Assembly (NCBI GenBank): GCA_019746135.1
Contig: JAIESI010000014.1
Location: 1 to 41,057, forward strand
DNA: 41,057 bases
Source of the DNA: Xanthobacteraceae bacterium
GTDB lineage: Bacteria > Pseudomonadota > Alphaproteobacteria > Rhizobiales > Xanthobacteraceae
Direction of reading: 5' to 3'
The notes under the pieces are model-generated. The model made no database searches and had not been told where the DNA came from. It saw only the letters and a list, made by a program, of their open reading frames with translations. How positions within the stretch are numbered: position 1 is the first letter of the stretch; each line of letters begins with the position of its first letter. Of the stretch, positions 33,767 to 40,984 are shown one piece after another. A program made the translations under genes and the position numbers.

Positions 33767-34045
33767 ATGCAATACAAACTCTTTCGGTACCAGCTAAGCA
33801 CTACCGATGGGAAAGAAGTAAATCCAGATCGGCATTTTCAGCTCTTCGACAAGGCAAAGGGAGCAGACCTTTACGGCGAGTTTGCAGAATATCGCGGTCG
33901 GAAAGATTCGGTTTTGATGCACATTCGGAACTACGGCCGAGATTTTATTGGCCTGATCGGAAGGCATTCGATCGAAAGAGAAGTCACAACGTATGACGAG
34001 AAGGATGACATCACGATCCGGATAACGACGGAAGATGATGACTAA
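33767..34045 (+). CDS. Small protein of unknown function, first gene of an AT-rich island
   Basis: 92 residues from the ATG at 33767, with a near-perfect GGGGAGGAGGG upstream. It has no signal or membrane span. It starts MQYKLFRYQLSTTDGKEV and has HIRNYGRDFIGLIGRHS in the middle and an acidic end (TTEDDD). It looks like a globular cytosolic domain, possibly the N-terminal part of a longer family, since it stops soon after a strand-rich region. The overlap of 11 bases with the next gene means translational coupling. Base composition drops here (a 60-base sample at 33841 is 55% GC against 65% just upstream), suggesting horizontal gain. No function assigned. Confidence 0.75.
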   Translation: MQYKLFRYQLSTTDGKEVNPDRHFQLFDKAKGADLYGEFAEYRGRKDSVLMHIRNYGRDFIGLIGRHSIEREVTTYDEKDDITIRITTEDDD

Positions 34046-34610
34046 ACCTCCCGATTTTTGGGAGGCCTTTGCTGCAGCTCTTCAGCTGTCGGCGGCAGAG
34101 CGGTCGTGGCGAGCGTTTTTTCCGTGGTGGTTGATAATTTGCTGTGCGATACCGCCCGCCGTGGTTTTCTCTCTTGGGCTTGTGTCATCTGCTCAAACTG
34201 GAGACGACGGAGCGATCACTATTCTGTCTGCGATTGCTGTGGTTGCGGGGTTTTTTGGATCGGTGTCGATCGCATCGTTGGCCCAGGTCCAGCGTATGGT
34301 TTCAGAATATCCATTCTCCAGTTATCTGAAGGACGAAGGACAATTTGATCAATTTCTCTTCTGGCCGCAATACACGCTCATGCTTCAAATAGGGCTGTTA
34401 TTGGCGTCAGCCTTAGCAGCAATATCTGTCCGCTTAGTCGCGTTTAACTCGTGGAACAAATATTTGATTTCGCTCGACCTGGGGTTGCTAATCTATGTTT
34501 GTACCAAAACGTGGAACCTTGTCGACTTGGTTCGTAAGTTGACTTGGTATTATGAAGACTACAATCGCCAATTTAAGGAATATCAAGCGCAGCAGAGCCG
34601 CAAAGGGTGA
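34035..34610 (+). CDS. Four-span membrane protein of unknown function, second gene of AT-rich island
   Basis: 191 residues, start ATG 34035 (or 34038) overlapping the previous gene. Four hydrophobic spans are seen: about 31-50 (WWLIICCAIPPAVVFSLGLV), 61-83, 112-136 and 143-160, with an aromatic/charged C-terminal tail (WYYEDYNRQFKEYQ). A 60-base sample at 34441 is only 40% GC, and codons such as TTA and ATA appear, unlike all neighbours. A small cytosolic protein followed by a coupled polytopic membrane protein is a layout used by some phage-defence and toxin systems, but I recognise no family. Convergent with the monooxygenase gene 33 bases away. Confidence 0.75.
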   Translation: MMTKPPDFWEAFAAALQLSAAERSWRAFFPWWLIICCAIPPAVVFSLGLVSSAQTGDDGAITILSAIAVVAGFFGSVSIASLAQVQRMVSEYPFSSYLKDEGQFDQFLFWPQYTLMLQIGLLLASALAAISVRLVAFNSWNKYLISLDLGLLIYVCTKTWNLVDLVRKLTWYYEDYNRQFKEYQAQQSRKG

Positions 34611-34643
34611 AGCGCGAATTGGGCAGCCGATCTATCTCCAAGG

Positions 34644-35969
34644 TCACGCAACTCGGGCGCATGCCCCGTCCGCAATCGTCCTCGGCGCCTTGTTGAGACT
34701 TTCAATCGCAAACCCCGCCGCGGCCTTGTAACCCGCCATGAACTCCGCGCGCTCCTTCGGCGGGATCACATCGTCGACATTGTCGAACGTCCCGCCGCAG
34801 CGCTCGTCCACCATGTTGAGCAGCCCGAACGGACCCGCGCCGCGGTTGCGCAGGACCACCTGCGAGATCGGGCCGCACAGCTTCGCGTCGAAGGCCGCGA
34901 GCGCCGCCGGCGTCACGCCGTGCTCGACCATGCAGGCGCCCAGCACCCGCGCATCGACGATTGCCTGGCTGCCGCCGTTGGAGCCGGTCGGGTACATCGG
35001 ATGCGCGGCGTCGCCCATCAGCGCCACCGGGCCGTCCACCCAGGTCGGCACCGGATCGCGGTCGATCATCGGATTCTCGAACGCGCTGTCGGCTTGCCGG
35101 AGCAGGGCGGGCACGTCGAGCCAGTCCCACACCCAGCCATCGAAATGACGCGCGAAGTCGGAGATCGCCACCTGCCGGAACCAGCCGCTCTGCTTCCAGC
35201 CCTCGCTGTTGTCCATCGTCACCTCGGCGATCCAGTTGATCATCGACAGGCCGGTTTTCGGATCGGGATGCGAGATCGGATAGAACACCACCCGCTGGCG
35301 GTGCGTGCCGAGTCCGACGAACGAGGCGCCGGTGCGGATCGGCTTCGCGGAGGTGGTGCCGCGCCACATGATCGCGCCGCCCCAGTGGATCGGCGGCTGC
35401 GCCGGATGCATCTGCGCCCGGACCGCCGAGTGGATGCCGTCGGCGCCGATCAGCAGCGAGCCTTTCACGTCGGCGGTCGAGCCGTCGGCCGGTTCGAGGA
35501 TCGCGCTGACGCTGCCGTCGGAACTTTTACGGTAGCCGGTGACGCGGCAGCCGAGCCGGACGGCCTGCGGTCCGAGCCGCTCCACCAGCTTGTCGTGCAG
35601 CAGCATGTGGAACCGGCCGCGATGCACCGCGTATTGCGGCCAGTTGTAGCCGGCGAGCAGTCCCCGCGGCTCGGAATAAATATCGTTGCCGTTGAGCCCG
35701 ACCAGCGCCCATTCCTTGGCCGGCAGGCCGACGCCGTCGAGATCGGCCTGCGTGAAGCCGAGGTCGTAGAGCTCGCGCACGGCGTTGGGTTGCAGGTTGA
35801 TGCCGACGCCGAGCGCGCGCATCTCGCGCACCGCTTCGACCACGATGCAGGGCACGCCGATCTGGTGCAGCGTTAGCGCCATGGCGAGGCCGCCGATGCC
35901 GCCGCCGGCGATGATGATGGGATGGTGGGTCAAAATGCGCAGTCCGACCTGCAGAAGTGTGCATGCCAT
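34644..35969 (-). CDS. FAD-dependent monooxygenase (PHBH-like flavoprotein)
   Basis: 441 residues from the start at 35969; TTG at 35933 (giving MTHHPIIIAGGG) is as likely, since the family often begins there. Class A flavoprotein monooxygenase: the FAD Rossmann motif IIAGGGIGGLA near the N terminus, GADGIHSAVR (DG motif) and ALMGDAAHPMYP (GD motif). Relatives hydroxylate aromatic acids such as 3-hydroxybenzoate or salicylate with NAD(P)H and O2; the substrate is not inferable. No aromatic ring-cleavage genes are near. It lies divergent from the FKBP gene across 114 bases that must hold both promoters. Confidence 0.88.
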   Translation of the reverse strand: MACTLLQVGLRILTHHPIIIAGGGIGGLAMALTLHQIGVPCIVVEAVREMRALGVGINLQPNAVRELYDLGFTQADLDGVGLPAKEWALVGLNGNDIYSEPRGLLAGYNWPQYAVHRGRFHMLLHDKLVERLGPQAVRLGCRVTGYRKSSDGSVSAILEPADGSTADVKGSLLIGADGIHSAVRAQMHPAQPPIHWGGAIMWRGTTSAKPIRTGASFVGLGTHRQRVVFYPISHPDPKTGLSMINWIAEVTMDNSEGWKQSGWFRQVAISDFARHFDGWVWDWLDVPALLRQADSAFENPMIDRDPVPTWVDGPVALMGDAAHPMYPTGSNGGSQAIVDARVLGACMVEHGVTPAALAAFDAKLCGPISQVVLRNRGAGPFGLLNMVDERCGGTFDNVDDVIPPKERAEFMAGYKAAAGFAIESLNKAPRTIADGACARVA

Positions 35970-36083
35970 TATGCGTGGGACGGCAGCCGGAACCAAGCTT
36001 CGGCCATCTTGCAGTGCTCCCTGGCGGCGTCCGGGGGATCGCGCCACGGAGGTGGCCGACAGGTCGTCCCAGGGAGAGTGCCG

Positions 36084-36545
36084 ATGCAATCGTATTCGCG
36101 TGCGGTATTGATGGCCGCGTTCGTTGTCCTTAGCCTGCCTGTGTTCGGTTCAACGCTCATGGTTCATTCCGCGATGTCCCAGTCCTCCGCGAACCCCGTC
36201 ACCACGTCCTCCGGCCTGCAGATCATCGACAGCAAGGTCGGCACCGGCGCGTCGCCGCGCACCGGCCAGACTGCCGTCGTGCACTACACCGGCTGGCTCT
36301 ACGTCAACGACGCCAAGGGCAAGAAATTCGACTCCTCGGTCGATCGCAATCAGCCGTTCGAGTTTCCTGTCGGCGCGGGGCAGGTGATCCGCGGCTGGGA
36401 CGAGGGCGTGGCGACGATGAAGGTCGGCGGCAAGCGCACGCTGATCGTGCCGCCGCAACTGGGCTACGGCTTGCGTGGCGCCGCCGGCGTCATTCCGCCG
36501 AATGCGACGCTGATGTTCGATGTGGAGCTGCTCGATCTGAAGTAA
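36084..36545 (+). CDS. Exported FKBP-type peptidyl-prolyl isomerase
   Basis: 153 residues from the ATG at 36084 (AGGGAGAG upstream; the longer frame from 35922 is rejected). Signal peptide about 1-31 (ends AMSQS), then one FKBP domain with TGQTAVVHYTGWLYVN, KKFDSSVDRNQPFEFPVGAGQVIRGWDEGVATMKVGGKR and PPQLGYGLRGAAGVIPPNATLMFDVELLDL, which contain the usual ligand-binding aromatic and aspartate residues. A periplasmic prolyl isomerase/folding helper. Followed by the long gene-free stretch 36546-37505. Confidence 0.92.
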   Translation: MQSYSRAVLMAAFVVLSLPVFGSTLMVHSAMSQSSANPVTTSSGLQIIDSKVGTGASPRTGQTAVVHYTGWLYVNDAKGKKFDSSVDRNQPFEFPVGAGQVIRGWDEGVATMKVGGKRTLIVPPQLGYGLRGAAGVIPPNATLMFDVELLDLK

Positions 36546-36720
36546 CCGCGGCCGCGGGCAGCGCGCGGAGCCGGATTGAGCGGCGGTGAAATCCGGGACG
36601 GACTTGCGCCGGATACTTCGGTTCCTGCCCGCTACAGCGCCCTGACGGCAATTCCTTTCGCCATTTTTGCGACGCCGATCAGCGTCTTGTCCGCACTGAT
36701 GAGTGGGGCGGATCTGCGGG

Positions 36721-36755
36721 TTGACAATATTCCTGCAATGGAACATATAATGAAC
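36721..36755 (+). promoter_or_regulatory. Consensus sigma70-type promoter overlapped by LexA-type box GAAC-N7-GAAC
   Basis: TTGACA at 36721-36726 and TATAAT at 36746-36751 match both consensus hexamers exactly with a 19-base spacer (long; 17 is optimal). GAAC at 36741-36744 and GAAC at 36752-36755 are seven bases apart and straddle the -10. GTTC-N7-GTTC (the same on the other strand) is the published alphaproteobacterial LexA operator, so this is a candidate SOS-regulated promoter reading toward the structured region. Chance occurrence of the eight fixed bases is possible, but co-location with a perfect -10 is striking. Confidence 0.55.
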
Positions 36756-36778
36756 AAACTTGAGCCAGGACGTCCTCT

Positions 36779-36990
36779 TTCGGATCGTCCGAAGCCAAGC
36801 AAACCGAAGCCGCCGGGCGGGGAGAACGTGCCTCTGGCCGCGGCACCACGGTGGAGCGCCGGGAGGCGCCGCCCCCCTGCGTCACTGGGGGGCGCGCGCC
36901 TCGGCGGGCGCGCGGCGGACCCGATGGTCCGTCGGGCCCTACGTCACTGGGCCCGGCGCCTCCCGGCGCTCCATTCCCTCGTTTCGAGGG
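36779..36990 (+). ncRNA. Candidate structured RNA (cloverleaf-like), unknown family
   Basis: Starts about 20 bases after the expected transcription start. Stems seen: TTCGGA-TCG-TCCGAA (36779-36793). A perfect 19-bp closing stem, 36853-36871 with 36954-36972. Inside it: CCCCCC with GGGGGG (36872-36892), an 8-bp stem at 36893-36914, CGGACC with GGTCCG (36916-36931) and GGGCCC with GGGCCC (36934-36954). After it: CCCTCG-TTT-CGAGGG (36976-36990). Two loops have nearly the same nine bases, TGCGTCACT and TACGTCACT. No U-run terminator is visible, so the 3' end is unknown. The folding is read by eye, not computed. It could be a dispersed repeat rather than an RNA gene. Confidence 0.4.
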
Positions 36991-37155
36991 ACACGGAAAA
37001 TGGGGAAGGGGCGGGCCCGGCAGCCCAAAAAAGTGAAGTGGCCGGTCAGCGGAGCGTTGGCTTGCTCGGCGGAGCTCGCAGAGTAAGCGAGGCGGGCCGC
37101 AGGGCTGTTTGACAAATGTGAATCTGTACAGGACCGCGTCGCTGTGTGCACCGCG

Positions 37156-37244
37156 CGTAGGACCTGCGTTGCGGCCATCTGCCGGGGCACGTGTCCTACG
37201 TTGGTGCTCGCGGCACGGGTGGGCCATGGTGGCTCCCGGCAGAT
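37156..37244 (+). other. Interleaved inverted repeats (pseudoknot-like)
   Basis: CGTAGGAC (37156-37163) pairs with GTCCTACG (37193-37200), and ATCTGCCGGG (37177-37186) pairs with CCCGGCAGAT (37235-37244). The second pair begins inside the loop of the first and closes outside it, so both together would form a pseudoknot, or they could be alternative folds. It may continue the structured tract upstream or be a separate element. No function is assigned. Confidence 0.35.
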
Positions 37245-37300
37245 CGGCCCGTCCGGCCAGTCTACAATCAGGACCAGTTCCGAACGCCAGCAGGGGTACA

Positions 37301-37424
37301 GGGTGGGCCAAGGCGCGTAAGCGCCGGGCCCACCACCCTTGCTCTGCGCAACGAGGTGGGCATAGGCGAGCGAAGCGACGCCGTCCTTCGGACGGCTATG
37401 CCGCTTGCGCGGCTTTGCCCACCC
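37301..37424. repeat. MITE-like element, second copy with GGGTGGGC ends
   Basis: Begins GGGTGGGCCAAGGCGCG and ends with GCGGCTTTGCCCACCC, matching the ends of 28771-28896, but with a different interior containing GGGCCCACCACCC and a CCGTCC-TTCG-GGACGG hairpin (37381-37394). It lacks the shared 36-base core. Similar ends with exchanged interiors show the mosaic nature of these elements. Confidence 0.75.
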
Positions 37425-37505
37425 AACGCTTTGCTGCCACGCCAGTGTGCGCGCGCCAGCGAAGGCGAGCGCGCACCGCTTGAACGGTGTGACATGCCTG
37501 GAGGC

Positions 37506-37835
37506 CTACAGCCCCCAATAATGCGGCCGAGTCTCCGCCAGCGACCGGTCGCCCCAGTCGAACGTGTCGTCGAACTCGCTCGGGCCGCTGCGCAGCTCTT
37601 CGAGCGTGAGGTCGACATCGTAGCAATGGCGCGCCGCGTTGTAGCGGAGCGTGTCCCAGGGCAGCGGGTAGTGATGATGGGCGGCGAGCAGCCCGCCGCT
37701 TTTGACGACAGCGTAGGCGACCGTGCCGCTCGTCTTGTTCAGCATCAGCCGCTCGATCGTGCCGAGCTTCTCTCCGTTGCGACCGTGGACCGGCGTTCCC
37801 TCGACGCGGTCGCTGGGAACCAGGCTGTGCGCCAT
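37506..37835 (-). CDS. PRC-barrel domain protein
   Basis: 109 residues. MAHSLVPSDRVEGTPVHGRNGEKLGTIERLMLNKTSG and VAYAVVKSGG fit the PRC-barrel fold also found in RimM and photosynthetic reaction centre H subunits; stand-alone versions are common in alphaproteobacteria and of unclear, possibly stress-related, function. The C-terminal half (LPWDTLRYNAARHCYDVDLTLEEL) is the usual second part. Cytosolic by composition. The start at 37835 has a GGAGG site (GGTCGCC reading on the plus strand as CGACCTCC just beyond 37835). A terminator on this strand lies upstream at 37926-37965. Confidence 0.9.
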   Translation of the reverse strand: MAHSLVPSDRVEGTPVHGRNGEKLGTIERLMLNKTSGTVAYAVVKSGGLLAAHHHYPLPWDTLRYNAARHCYDVDLTLEELRSGPSEFDDTFDWGDRSLAETRPHYWGL

Positions 37836-37925
37836 GGCGACCTCCGGGTGCTGTTGAGAATGAGAAATTCTAGCACAACCGGCTGACGGCGCGAGCGGCC
37901 TGAATGTCGCGTTCCTGCCGGCGGC

Positions 37926-37965
37926 AAAAAAAAGCCGGCGCAGGCAGCGCCTGCACCGGCTTTTT
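37926..37965 (-). terminator. Strong bidirectional-type terminator
   Basis: GCCGG and GCAGGC pair with GCCTGC and CCGGC around loop AGC, with one C-A mismatch, between eight As on the left and five Ts on the right. On the minus strand the hairpin is followed by eight Ts, so it terminates the small secreted gene (ends 37992) before the PRC-barrel gene. It could also stop plus-strand transcription. Confidence 0.9.
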
Positions 37966-37991
37966 GTGATCCGAGGCGTTCGCGCCGGGCC

Positions 37992-38354
37992 TTAAGCCCG
38001 CTGCGCGGTCCACACGCCCGCGCAGCGGTCCTCGCCGGAGCGGCCGGTCCAGTGGCCCCGGCCCGACGCGCCGTTGAGCTTGCCGGAGCCCGATGCCGAC
38101 TTGCCCATGGCGGCGACGAACACGCGCACGTGGCCCTTGGGCGTGACCCGGCCGTTGGCGCGCACGAGGTTCGGGAAGCTGACGTGGCCGTTGGTGATGT
38201 CGACCGGGAAATTGTAGGTGCTGCAGTCGCCGCGCGTCGTGTGAATGGTGAGGCTCCAGCGGCCGTCATAGGACGTGCGGGCTTCGGCCGCGCCGAGCAT
38301 CGGCACGGTGACGGCAAGGGCAAGCAGGCTCGTGCGGGCAATGTGGGCGATCAC
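37992..38354 (-). CDS. Small secreted protein of unknown function
   Basis: 120 residues from a GTG at 38354 (GGGGAG about nine bases upstream). The frame is open to 38462, but no site precedes it and the extra sequence is unlike a signal peptide. Signal peptide: IAHIARTSLLALAVTVPML, cleavage near GAAEAR. The mature part has YDGRWSLTIHTTRGDCSTY, HVSFPNLVRANGRVTPKGHV and a cysteine near the end (EDRCAGVWTAQ), suggesting a single disulfide and a small beta domain. Similar short exported proteins recur in Hyphomicrobiales, but I know no function. Confidence 0.8.
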   Translation of the reverse strand: MIAHIARTSLLALAVTVPMLGAAEARTSYDGRWSLTIHTTRGDCSTYNFPVDITNGHVSFPNLVRANGRVTPKGHVRVFVAAMGKSASGSGKLNGASGRGHWTGRSGEDRCAGVWTAQRA

Positions 38355-38644
38355 AACGCAAAGCTCCCCAAAAAGCGGTCGTGACGTGCGTCCCGAAGGC
38401 GCGACGACGTGAATGGCGGTTTGTCGCGGTCCTTCACGGCCGGGTTCAAATGGCGGTCGCACCGCCGACCGTCAGCCCCAACGGTAGTATGATCCGGGTA
38501 GCATTAAGGTCGTATTACGGATGGGCCTGGAGCCAGGTTGGCCAAGCGGCCCGTTGTCTTGTTGCGTTGCAAACGCAAGGCGGCCGGCGCAGCGGCTGCG
38601 GTGATAGTCTTGCTCCGGCGTCACGGCATCTCAGGGAGGCCCGC

Positions 38645-39700
38645 ATGATCCGACTTCTCGCCCGCGCACTGCTCGCGTCTGCCGCTTGGTTCCTCGCCTC
38701 GCACGCTGCGCATCCGCAATCCGCGTCGCCCTGGCCCGCGGGCGACGAGATCGGCATGGCCAACACGCTCGGCTCCGAGACCTGGAAGCGCTGCGCGCCG
38801 CATCTCGCGAAGTCGAAGGCCAAGGCCTACGAGCTGTCGCATCTGCGCTCCAACACCATGCCGCAGTCGCCGTTCGGCACGCCGCTGCGCGACAAGTACA
38901 AGCCGACCGTCGGCATTCCCGGCACCCGGCACGCCTTCAACGGCGAAGAGACGGAAAGCGGCGAGCCCGGCGCGCAGGGCACGCAGATGGACGCGCTCGG
39001 GCACTTTGCCGTTCTGCCACAGGCATGGGACGGCAAGGGCGAGTTTCCGTCGTCGGGCGCGAAATACTACGGCGGCTTCAGCCAGTCCGACGTGAAGCCC
39101 ACGCCGGACTCGCCGCTGAAGAAGCTCGGCATCGACAAGGTGCCGCCGATCGTCACCACCGCGGTGCTGCTCGATGCGAAAACCCATCTCGGCAAGGGCA
39201 AGCCGATGGAGCCGGGGACGCTCGTCACCGCCAAGGACATCGAGGCGATGCTGAAGGCGCAGGGCCTCGGCAGGCGCGGGCTTCAGGCCGGCGACGTGCT
39301 CTACATCTACACCGGCTGGGGCGATCACTGGAAAGATCCCGACACCGAGAAGTTCTACTACACCAAGGGGCCGGGGCTCGCTTACGACGGCGCCAAGCTC
39401 ATCGAGCAGAAGAAGATCGTGCTCATAGCCCTCGACAACCCGTTCACCGATCCGGTGCCGGAGGGGATGCTGCAGGGCAAGGCCGCGCCGCCGGCCAGCG
39501 TGCCGGACGGTCTGCCGTTTGCGATCCATCATCACAATCTCGCGGTCGCGGGCATCCACAACATCCAGAACGCAAACTTGGCCGAGCTTGCGAAGGACAA
39601 GGTCTGGCTGTCCTGCACGATGATCCTGCCGCTGCGCTCGCAGGGCGGCGCGGGCTCGCCGGTGCGGCCGGTGGCGATCGGCGCGCCGGCAGGACGCTGA
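38645..39700 (+). CDS. Exported cyclase-family (kynurenine formamidase-like) protein
   Basis: 351 residues from the ATG at 38645 (AGGGAGG upstream; the frame from 38381 is rejected). Signal peptide about 1-25. Cyclase fold (PF04199-like): WKRCAPHLAKSKAKAYELSH, then GAQGTQMDALGHF (the metal-site segment), VPPIVTTAVLLDAKTHLGKG, GDVLYIYTGWGDHW and FAIHHHNLAVAGIHNIQN. In typical members the metal motif is HxGTHxD; here both positions of the histidines are Ala and Gln, although the aspartate and following histidine remain. Substrate unknown. It is followed by a small secreted gene 20 bases on. Confidence 0.85.
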   Translation: MIRLLARALLASAAWFLASHAAHPQSASPWPAGDEIGMANTLGSETWKRCAPHLAKSKAKAYELSHLRSNTMPQSPFGTPLRDKYKPTVGIPGTRHAFNGEETESGEPGAQGTQMDALGHFAVLPQAWDGKGEFPSSGAKYYGGFSQSDVKPTPDSPLKKLGIDKVPPIVTTAVLLDAKTHLGKGKPMEPGTLVTAKDIEAMLKAQGLGRRGLQAGDVLYIYTGWGDHWKDPDTEKFYYTKGPGLAYDGAKLIEQKKIVLIALDNPFTDPVPEGMLQGKAAPPASVPDGLPFAIHHHNLAVAGIHNIQNANLAELAKDKVWLSCTMILPLRSQGGAGSPVRPVAIGAPAGR

Positions 39701-39720
39701 GCGCGGGAAAGGGGGCACCC

Positions 39721-40272
39721 GTGAATCGATGTTTGATGGTTGGCGCGGCGATTGTGGCCGTCGCGGCATCGGCTGCGCGTGCCGAATTGCAGAACGAAAA
39801 CCTGCTGGTGCAATTGCCTGCCGGCTGGAAGGTCGATTTCCAGAAACGGCAGGACAAGGCGCAGATCAGCGAGATGGTGCCGGCGGGCGAGAGCGTCAAG
39901 AACTGGACCGAGATGGTCACGGTGCAGATCTTTTTCGGGCTCAGCGCCACGCCGGAACAGTTCAAGGCGCGGATCGAGCAGGGCTGGACCGGCGCCTGTC
40001 CCGGCGGCACGTCGCACCTGATCGCGGCGACGCCGGTGCGCGGCTATCCGTCCAATCTGTGGGCCATGTCGTGCCCGCGCAATCCCGGCACCGGCAAGCC
40101 CGAGCACACCTGGTTCAAGGCGATCAAGGGCAACGACAGTCTTTACGTCGTGCAAAAGGCGTTCAAGTTTGCGCCGTCGAAGGAGCAGGAGAAGCAATGG
40201 CTCGACTATCTCGACGGCGTCTCGGTTTGCGACACGCGGGTGCCGGCGCGCGCCTGCCCCAAAGCGATGTGA
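39721..40272 (+). CDS. Secreted protein of unknown function
   Basis: 183 residues from a GTG at 39721 (GGGGG site a few bases upstream; an in-frame ATG at 39736 is an alternative). Signal peptide near MVGAAIVAVAASAARAEL. The mature domain begins ELQNENLLVQLPAGWKVDFQ and has four cysteines (GACPGG, MSCPRN, SVCDTR and ARACPK), suggesting two disulfides. Similar 150-200-residue periplasmic proteins appear in alphaproteobacteria. It lies 20 bases after the cyclase-family gene on the same strand and is probably cotranscribed with it. Function not assigned. Confidence 0.78.
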   Translation: MNRCLMVGAAIVAVAASAARAELQNENLLVQLPAGWKVDFQKRQDKAQISEMVPAGESVKNWTEMVTVQIFFGLSATPEQFKARIEQGWTGACPGGTSHLIAATPVRGYPSNLWAMSCPRNPGTGKPEHTWFKAIKGNDSLYVVQKAFKFAPSKEQEKQWLDYLDGVSVCDTRVPARACPKAM

Positions 40273-40433
40273 GCGACACGACCTGGATCCGATGGCCATG
40301 AAATTGACGCCCGCCGCTCGCATCGTTGGCGCATTGCTGATGCTCATCGCCGACGCGGCGCAGACCTGAATCTGACGAAGGCGGTGAGGAAAAATGCCCG
40401 CTGCAGGCCAGCGCGCGATAGCACCGAGGCTTC

Positions 40434-40880
40434 ATGTCGACGCTGTTCGCCTTCCTCCACCACCTCACGGCCTTCACGCTGGTCGCCTGCATCGCCGTTG
40501 AGTTCGTGCTGCTCCGCCAGGAGCTGACGCCCGCGACCGCGCGGCGGCTGATCGCGACCGACGCGGTCCTTGGCATTTCAGCCACCGCGCTGCTGATCGT
40601 CGGGCTGCTGCGCGTGTTCTATTTCGAGAAGGGCTCGGCCTACTATTTTTCCAACCACGCCTTCATGGCCAAGTTCGCAATCTTCATCGTGCTCGCGCTC
40701 CTGTCCGCGATCCCGACGGTCGAGTTCTTGTCCTGGCGCCGGTCGCTGCAGGCCGGGGTGATGCCGCAGCCGAGCGAGAAAAAGCTCCGCATCGTCGCCG
40801 CGGTGGTCCACGGCGAGCTGCTCGGTGTCGTGCTGATCCTGCTGTTCGCGGCGATGATGGCGCGCGGCGGGTTTGTCTAG
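40434..40880 (+). CDS. DUF2214 four-helix membrane protein
   Basis: 148 residues with four hydrophobic segments. LHHLTAFTLVACIAVEFVLL (about 8-27), ATDAVLGISATALLIVGLLRVFYFEKG, AFMAKFAIFIVLALLSAIPTVEF and the C-terminal HGELLGVVLILLFAAMMARG fit the DUF2214 family of small inner-membrane proteins. Its biochemical role is unknown. The conserved histidines in the first helix (HH) and the E of VEF may bind a cofactor, which is speculative. The stop TAG lies at the first bases of a RIME-like repeat. Confidence 0.87.
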   Translation: MSTLFAFLHHLTAFTLVACIAVEFVLLRQELTPATARRLIATDAVLGISATALLIVGLLRVFYFEKGSAYYFSNHAFMAKFAIFIVLALLSAIPTVEFLSWRRSLQAGVMPQPSEKKLRIVAAVVHGELLGVVLILLFAAMMARGGFV

Positions 40881-40981
40881 AGCATGATCCCGAAAAGTGT
40901 GAAGCGGTTTTCGGAAAAGATCATGCTCAAACAAGAAGCTAAAGCGGGATGACGATTCGAAGAAAAGTCATCCCGCTTTAG
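40878..40981. repeat. RIME-like palindromic repeat, copy 2 (inverted)
   Basis: A 104-base reverse-complement copy of 8152-8255 with no difference that I can find. It overlaps the stop codon of the DUF2214 gene (TAG at 40878-40880). An IS5-type element begins just after it. Confidence 0.9.
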
Positions 40982-40984
40982 ACT

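Larger units (their letters stand above)
36546..37505. other. 960-base gene-free tract
   Basis: No frame here has family resemblance. Several overlapping open frames (for example around 36576-37112 and 37109-37483) are GC-rich, repetitive and poorly started, so I treat them as by-products of structured sequence. 36546-36720 shows nothing special. 36721-36990 has a promoter/LexA-type box and a strongly structured stretch, 37156-37244 has interleaved stems, and 37301-37424 is a MITE-like repeat; each is listed on its own. Confidence 0.6.

Noticed and set aside
36576..37112. Open frames across the GC-rich tract that start near the promoter (for example ATG 36738 or 36750)
   Set aside because: No ribosome-binding site, the starts fall inside the promoter/operator, and the products are low-complexity Arg/Gly/Pro sequence expected from structured GC-rich DNA.
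37109..37130. A second TTGACA downstream of the structured tract as a promoter
   Set aside because: No -10 hexamer at a proper distance; only a TGTACA too near.
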